Source: Aulostomus chinensis (taxonomy: Eukaryota; Chordata; Actinopteri; Syngnathiformes; Aulostomidae). Taken from it: a DNA stretch of 64,000 nucleotides. Of the stretch, positions 58,869-64,000 are shown piece after piece. The notes under the pieces are model-generated. The model was not told the DNA's origin, searched no databases, and saw only the letters and a list, made by a program, of their open reading frames with translations. The stretch lies in assembly GCA_037954235.1 (NCBI GenBank), contig JBBMOA010000018.1, forward strand, positions 14,682,501 through 14,746,500, read 5' to 3'. Within the stretch, counting starts at the first letter, position 1, and each line of letters starts with the position of its first letter. The translations under genes and the position numbers were made by a program.

Positions 58869-61392
58869 CTGACCCCTGAGAATGAGTGAAAGTCTTGCGT
58901 TATCATTTATGATGAGCTCGTAGGGCTCAGCTGAATTGATGATGTTACAATTAGCCTTACATGCTACTTTATGCATGCATGCGTGTTTGATGCATGTGTT
59001 TGTGTGTGTGTGTGTGTGTGTGTCCGTTGGACAGTCGAGCCACTCATCTCCATATAAATGGCCTCAGGGAGAAGGGATGGTTGCCATTTAAATTTGAATG
59101 TGTTTGAATTTGTTTGGTGTGCTATTCAGGGAACTCATGATCGTACAGTCCAATCAGCCACAAAATCAAAACAATCATCACAAAGCATCCATGAAGGATG
59201 CGTGTATGAGTGTGTGTGTGTTTCACTGCATGTTGTTTCTGATGAGTGAACTTCAGTCAACGCCGCACAGCTTGAGTAGAACAGGTTACCTGTGACAGGC
59301 ACACAGTCGTACTTCAGATCACTTTTGCGTTTTTTTTCCCCACCCTCTTCTACTTCTCTGCTGGGATTTCTTTTTGCTCAAGAGTTTATTAAGAGACATT
59401 GCAAGAGAACTTTGAGTCCAAGTCCACAGATTCAGAAAATGACAGCTTCAGATTTTGTTTCTCTTCAGTCCTCTTTTCATTGATATCCCTTCTTGAGAAG
59501 AAACTCTACACACATAAAAGATGCTTTTTCATCTAAAAAAAAAAACAATTCTGATGGAAGCTGGGCATGAGCAGCCTTACCTCCGTCAAGTGATACTTCA
59601 CCTGCAAAAGTGTATTTTTGCCTTTCAAGGACAAGAACCTGCTGTGGATGAGAACAACCAGCTCACTCACACCTGGTCATGGTAGCATCATCAAGGAGGG
59701 TTTGTTTTCAGCTCAGATCAAATTAGTACTGAGCATACGGCTGGACGAACACAACGAGGACTAGCGATGTGCTGTAGTGCATCAGAACGACGCAGAAAGA
59801 GCCAGCAACACATATTTAGCTTGAAGCTAATGGCGATTGATGGCTAACAACACCTACAGCAATCCACAAACACTTCGGCCCAGTGCACTGAGACCCGTCC
59901 TGAGTGACCTGATCACAAGTGACCACATCCAGAGGTGGTCTGGGTCACATGTGGCCACATTCTTTCAGAGGTGTGTACACAAATGTGTCCTGGGGCACAG
60001 TGGAGGGCCACTTCTTTAAGCGGAGGAACCACCGCTCAGCACGCGAGCGTCTGGTTATATGAGCAGCTCAGAGAGAGACCGTTATCATGTCTGCAACAAA
60101 CAACTTTGATGGTTGGTTTGTTAGGAACAAGCATCGTTAGGATTTGTCTCTCTTCTGCCTTTCATCTCTGAGTAGTCAACACGGAAAAAGTATCTCTGGC
60201 TGCGCCGCTTGCTCTCTGATGTGTCACGACCATCAGATGGTCTCTCTCTCTCTCTCTGCTCAAATTCCTGTCTTTGCACTGTCCTTCATACAAAAGATGA
60301 AGAAGAAGAAGAAGATAAGGCAAATGGAAGTAATATATGTTTCAATTGCATGCCAGGCTGAGATGTGAGATCCGATCACAGGAGACACATGTGGAGATGC
60401 CTTTTAAAGCCAAGTGTGAAGACGCGGCAGAGCTGACCACTTGTGCTCAGATCACCTCAATACCAGGTGTGCACGGGGCTTTTGATCTGAGCTGAAACAA
60501 AACAACACTACAGCACATCTGGTTCGCAATTAGCACGGAGCGAAATATACGTGGCTGGCTCTTCCTGCATTCTGGAGTCACAAAGTATTGCGGGAAGGAA
60601 GGAGGCCTTTTTGAGCTGAAGACAACTATTTATAAATACCTGAAAGGCAGAAAAGCCTTTTTGGGTGACGTATCATTTTAAGGTCAGATATAGGTATGAG
60701 TATAACGATCACATGGCAGTGAAAAAGTCCAAATAGCTGCTTCATCATTTCAGGTCCGTGTGTGTTAACGTCATAACAATCCAAACAGGCTGATATGTGC
60801 TTGATGAAGTCATCAGCGTCTTGCAGTATCTCTCTATCGCCCGCTCCTTACCTCTCAGTCATTTCACATGGGGGGGGGTTCTGTTTTTTTATCCCTCTGC
60901 TTTCTGCATCTAAATCACTGCCCTTCCTCCTCCTGTTGAACGTGCGTTCATGTGTCTGACTCATTCTATATCTGGATGTGTGACCCAGAAACATATTCAG
61001 AAAACGCGTTTCATCTTGTGTCTATGTAACGATCACATTTTGTTCATAATTTCGCTCCACCGTCTAAGATCAAGTCACGACTGGAAAAAAAAAAATCTTA
61101 CACCACTTTGTCAGCATGCAATGCGCTGTAAGATTTTTTTTTTTCAAGTTATGAACTTTTGCTCTGTTAGATGATTAAAATCTCACATACCCAAAATGCC
61201 CACAGACCTCACGTGTTGCTGATGAAATATACAAATCAGTCAACTACGTATGACTCAGCCTCGTGGCGACGTTCGGTAACTGCGAGGTGTTCTATCCAGC
61301 CTCTGTATTACTTTGTAACACATTTTTAGGGTTTACTTCAAGAAGAAATTCAAATTAATGAAACTTGGGAAGTAATGCACCCCTGAGAAATA

Positions 61393-61393
<1 letters not shown>

Positions 61394-61448
<55 letters not shown>
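61394..61448. repeat. (TG)n microsatellite
   Basis: About 27 TG units in the gene-poor interval. Confidence 0.97.
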
Positions 61449-63346
61449 TTGCTCATTAACCAACCCTGGAATACGTATGCCTGATGTTCTGGAGCTTACA
61501 CAAGCAGGGAGGAATGATGGGAGTGTACAGTACCCTCTTTTATTTTTAGATTTCCTTGACAGGACTTAAGCTTAAGGAACTTAATGTATAAATGTATCAG
61601 ATGTTTATTCCTTCTTCACTTTTTCTGCTCTGCGGCTCGCGCACGTGTCAAGTGTCTCAATCGGCATGCTGAGCAGACTTTCGCAGCCCCGGAGGGTATT
61701 CATCCATGATTCATGATCTATAGTTGATGTAAAAGAATTGAGCTCATCCTACTTTGCACTGCCAGAAACGTTTGATTTTATACTCCCCCAAGGAATAGAA
61801 AATCTTAAAAAAACAAAACTGTGACAGTCAACAAAAGCTGCCAGTAAGTACACAAAACACTGGAAAGTCCACCAGTTCATTGTCCCCTTGAACAGCACTA
61901 CAAACTGGAGTTTATTCTTATTTTCTACTGTCTGATAAGATATGAATTATGTTAGTCTTTGGCTAAGGGTGATATTAACTTATAAAATCACCATTTCTTT
62001 CCGTACTCACTCAGTTTATTAGTTCTGCAAACAACAACTGTTCACATTCGCCCACTTTTGTTCAGAGAAATTTAAGGTACGCTGCTCTAATCTGTAGGAC
62101 ATCTCCGTCTCCAGAATAATAAGTCTGTCCGGCGTTTATTGACTATGCTCTGTTTGGATACAATCGCTGTGACTTTGTGATCCAGGAAAGGAACATTTTG
62201 AATGTAAATGGGATTTTGTGAAAACAAGGAATAAATCAACGACCAGACTTTTTTTTTTTTTTTTTTTTAATTCTATTTGCTATGGTAGGGCTCCTCATGC
62301 GAATTCCCCCCACCCCCAAAATTTGACAGAGTAAAACACAAGTTATACTACAGGTAGTGGTTCATTATAAGACAATTTCCTCAAAATGCTGTCACACTTA
62401 ATCCATGTAACAATGGTTTTGCTCGATGTAAAGTCAATTTTGGCTAGTAAGCATGCTAAGAATGTAGAGGCTGTATAAGTACTGGGACTCACTGAGCCCT
62501 GAGTGATCACTGCGGAAAAATGCATGATTGTTTAAAGTAACCCAGAAGTAACAATTGTAATACAAAGAGTAAAGTGGTTGTTCTAAACGGTCTAATTCTT
62601 TGGTATGGTGGCCACATGGGTTACATTGAACACACACACCTGCGACAGGAAGAGGGTGTTTTGATGACAATTCTTTTCTGGGACTACAGCAAAAGCAGAT
62701 ACATTCAAGAATGAAAAAGAAGAGGCTCTTACGCAAAGACCCTAATGAAGAACCGGGGACAGAAGTTCTGGTGAATTACTGTCGAATTTGTGAGACAAAT
62801 TGGTGGTGGATGTTACTGACCAAATATAAACCAGCAAGGTTGGCCGCAGCATCATTTCTGTCTCATACCCGGTCTCCCGTTCCCAGGCGCCATCTCTCCT
62901 CAAACCAAACAGTATTTCCAGAAGTCAGCAACATGTCTGAAATGGACAAACTCCTGCTACTGCGTGTGTGGAAGGGCAAAGTTTATGTTTGTGGCAGGCA
63001 GCAGTGGTTCACGTTGAGATGTCTCCAGCAATGTTTGGTCCAAAAATCAATACCATCATGCGCTGGTGGGTGCTTTCTGCTGGAAAGTGCATCTTCATCA
63101 AAAAGGGCATAAGCAGGTCAATCCCAGAACCACCATGTGAAAAAAAAAAAAAGTTACTTGTCCAGACATGTACAAAACCTCAGCAATAAGTTAACCCTGA
63201 GTGGATGTGGTGGTGCAAAGCTATGTCCAACTACATTTGGTATTTCTGCCAGGCAGTCTTTTTCTCTGAGGTTTTGCTGTTTCGAGCCTGTCCTTTCTGT
63301 TGTTTGTCATGTGAAAACTGATCCCAGGATAACTGACAGTACCAGA

Positions 63347-63850
63347 CTAGCTTGTTTTCTTGTGTCCTTGTACTGGAGAGCTGGTGCTGCTTCTCTTGCT
63401 ATGTGCTGGTAGCTTACTCATCTTATCCTTTAGGCCTTTAAGACTGTACAACCTGCTAAAGGTGACGCTAAATGGAAGTTTTCCGTCCAAGTGCCTGTGC
63501 GTTTCCTGTGTTGAAAACGTGTGACTCTGGGAATGAGGGAAAAGCTGCTGCATGTTTGAGTGTTTCAGGTATGAGCGCTGGTCCTGTCCAGCTCTCGCCC
63601 TGCCCTGAGCGAGCGGAGACTTTTGAGAGACGTCGGGCTGCTTGTGTCCAGCTGCCTGCAGAGGTGATGTTCTGGACACCATTTTTTGGGTAGATGATGT
63701 GTAACCCTGTGAACTACTTTGGAGCACCTTGCTTTCTGCCTGGTTCAGTGGTTGGCTTCCCCACGGACGAGGCCCCATCAGCAAGATGGATTGAGTGGGT
63801 CTGGATGGCTGAGTAGGTCGTGGAGGGGAGAATGCTCTGCTGTCTTGCTG
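63347..63850 (-). CDS. Last coding exon of an unidentified protein gene
   Basis: Read leftward, a clean acceptor (tgtcctcccag, AG at 63852-63851) opens an uninterrupted 167-codon frame ending at TAG (63349-63347). The frame starts in phase 0 if the upstream exon does. The predicted C-terminal region is Ser/Gln/Pro-rich and probably disordered. It ends in a basic block (TFSRLYSLKGLKDKMSKLP, then SKRSSTSSP, GHKKTS) that looks like a conserved terminal motif. I do not recognise the family, and the rest of the gene lies past the right edge. It is convergent with the kinase gene. Confidence 0.55.
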   Translation of the reverse strand, partial: QQDSRAFSPPRPTQPSRPTQSILLMGPRPWGSQPLNQAESKVLQSSSQGYTSSTQKMVSRTSPLQAAGHKQPDVSQKSPLAQGRARAGQDQRSYLKHSNMQQLFPHSQSHTFSTQETHRHLDGKLPFSVTFSRLYSLKGLKDKMSKLPAHSKRSSTSSPVQGHKKTS

Positions 63851-64000
63851 CTGGGAGGACAGGAGAGGACAATCAGTACATTAGAACAAATAATACCCGT
63901 TTACTGGTTTATTGTGTTGTGTTCTGTCACTCATTTTATGCCCTGATTATATGTCATTAACATGATCTAACTGTTTCCCAGTGTAAAATCGTTCCCGTGT

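Larger units (their letters stand above)
49411..63346. other. Gene-poor interval (14 kb) between the kinase and the right-edge gene
   Basis: The left part probably holds the kinase 3' UTR. The rest contains CA/TG arrays, poly-C runs, a SINE fragment and a decayed LINE piece. Open frames, including one of 176 codons at 57469-57999 that spans a poly-C run, resemble no protein family I know and lack splice support. I see no RNA gene. Confidence 0.55.

Noticed and set aside
62711..63112. 134-codon plus-strand frame near the right edge
   Set aside because: Low-complexity start, no homology recognised, and it lies just downstream of a better-supported minus-strand terminal exon, probably in that gene's 3' UTR.
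1..64000. CRISPR arrays, operons, prophage or other bacterial-type systems
   Set aside because: The window is vertebrate nuclear DNA; tandem arrays are simple sequence repeats without spacers.

Overview
This window is nuclear DNA from a ray-finned fish, most likely a spiny-rayed (acanthomorph) teleost. The evidence is intron-split vertebrate genes with canonical GT/AG junctions, protein sequences closest to the fish forms of each family, dense (CA)n/(TG)n microsatellites, a tRNA-derived SINE present in three copies, and decayed LINE pieces. It holds four complete or near-complete protein genes, one partial gene at the left edge and one terminal exon at the right edge. The set corresponds to the human 17q25 neighbourhood (PRPSAP1, SPHK1, CYGB, PRCD, FBF1) in a different local order.

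Left to right: (1) prpsap1 on the minus strand (149-9030, nine exons, last exon(s) off the left edge), a non-catalytic partner of PRPP synthetase. (2) About 2.1 kb of divergent intergenic DNA with few features. (3) cygb2 on the plus strand (11178-17653, three exons, 179 aa), a hexacoordinate globin. A hypoxia-element-like sequence lies just before its start codon. (4) prcd on the plus strand (18879-20505, two coding exons, only 47 aa), the photoreceptor disc component. CRX/OTX-like and NRL/MAF-like motifs lie upstream. (5) fbf1 on the plus strand (23820-33413, 31 coding exons, 1109 aa), a coiled-coil protein of the ciliary transition fibres. All phases close without a break. (6) A 2.6 kb spacer with an unexplained decayed frame and a TCGCGAGA-type CpG promoter facing left. 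(7) A sphingosine kinase on the plus strand (36083-49410, five exons, 562 aa), sphk1 by synteny but with several sphk2-like features. Its introns are packed with microsatellites. (8) A 14 kb gene-poor stretch with repeats and LINE/SINE fragments. (9) A C-terminal exon of an unidentified minus-strand gene (63347-63850), convergent with the kinase.

The genes do not form a functional pathway; they are vertebrate neighbours conserved by synteny. All exon coordinates were derived by hand from splice sites, reading phase and protein-family resemblance. I found no undescribed multi-gene system. The most useful points are the tiny prcd gene, the altered GDG motif and mixed sphk1/sphk2 character of the kinase, the missing E9 cysteine in cytoglobin, the regulatory motif clusters, and a few unexplained coding-like stretches.
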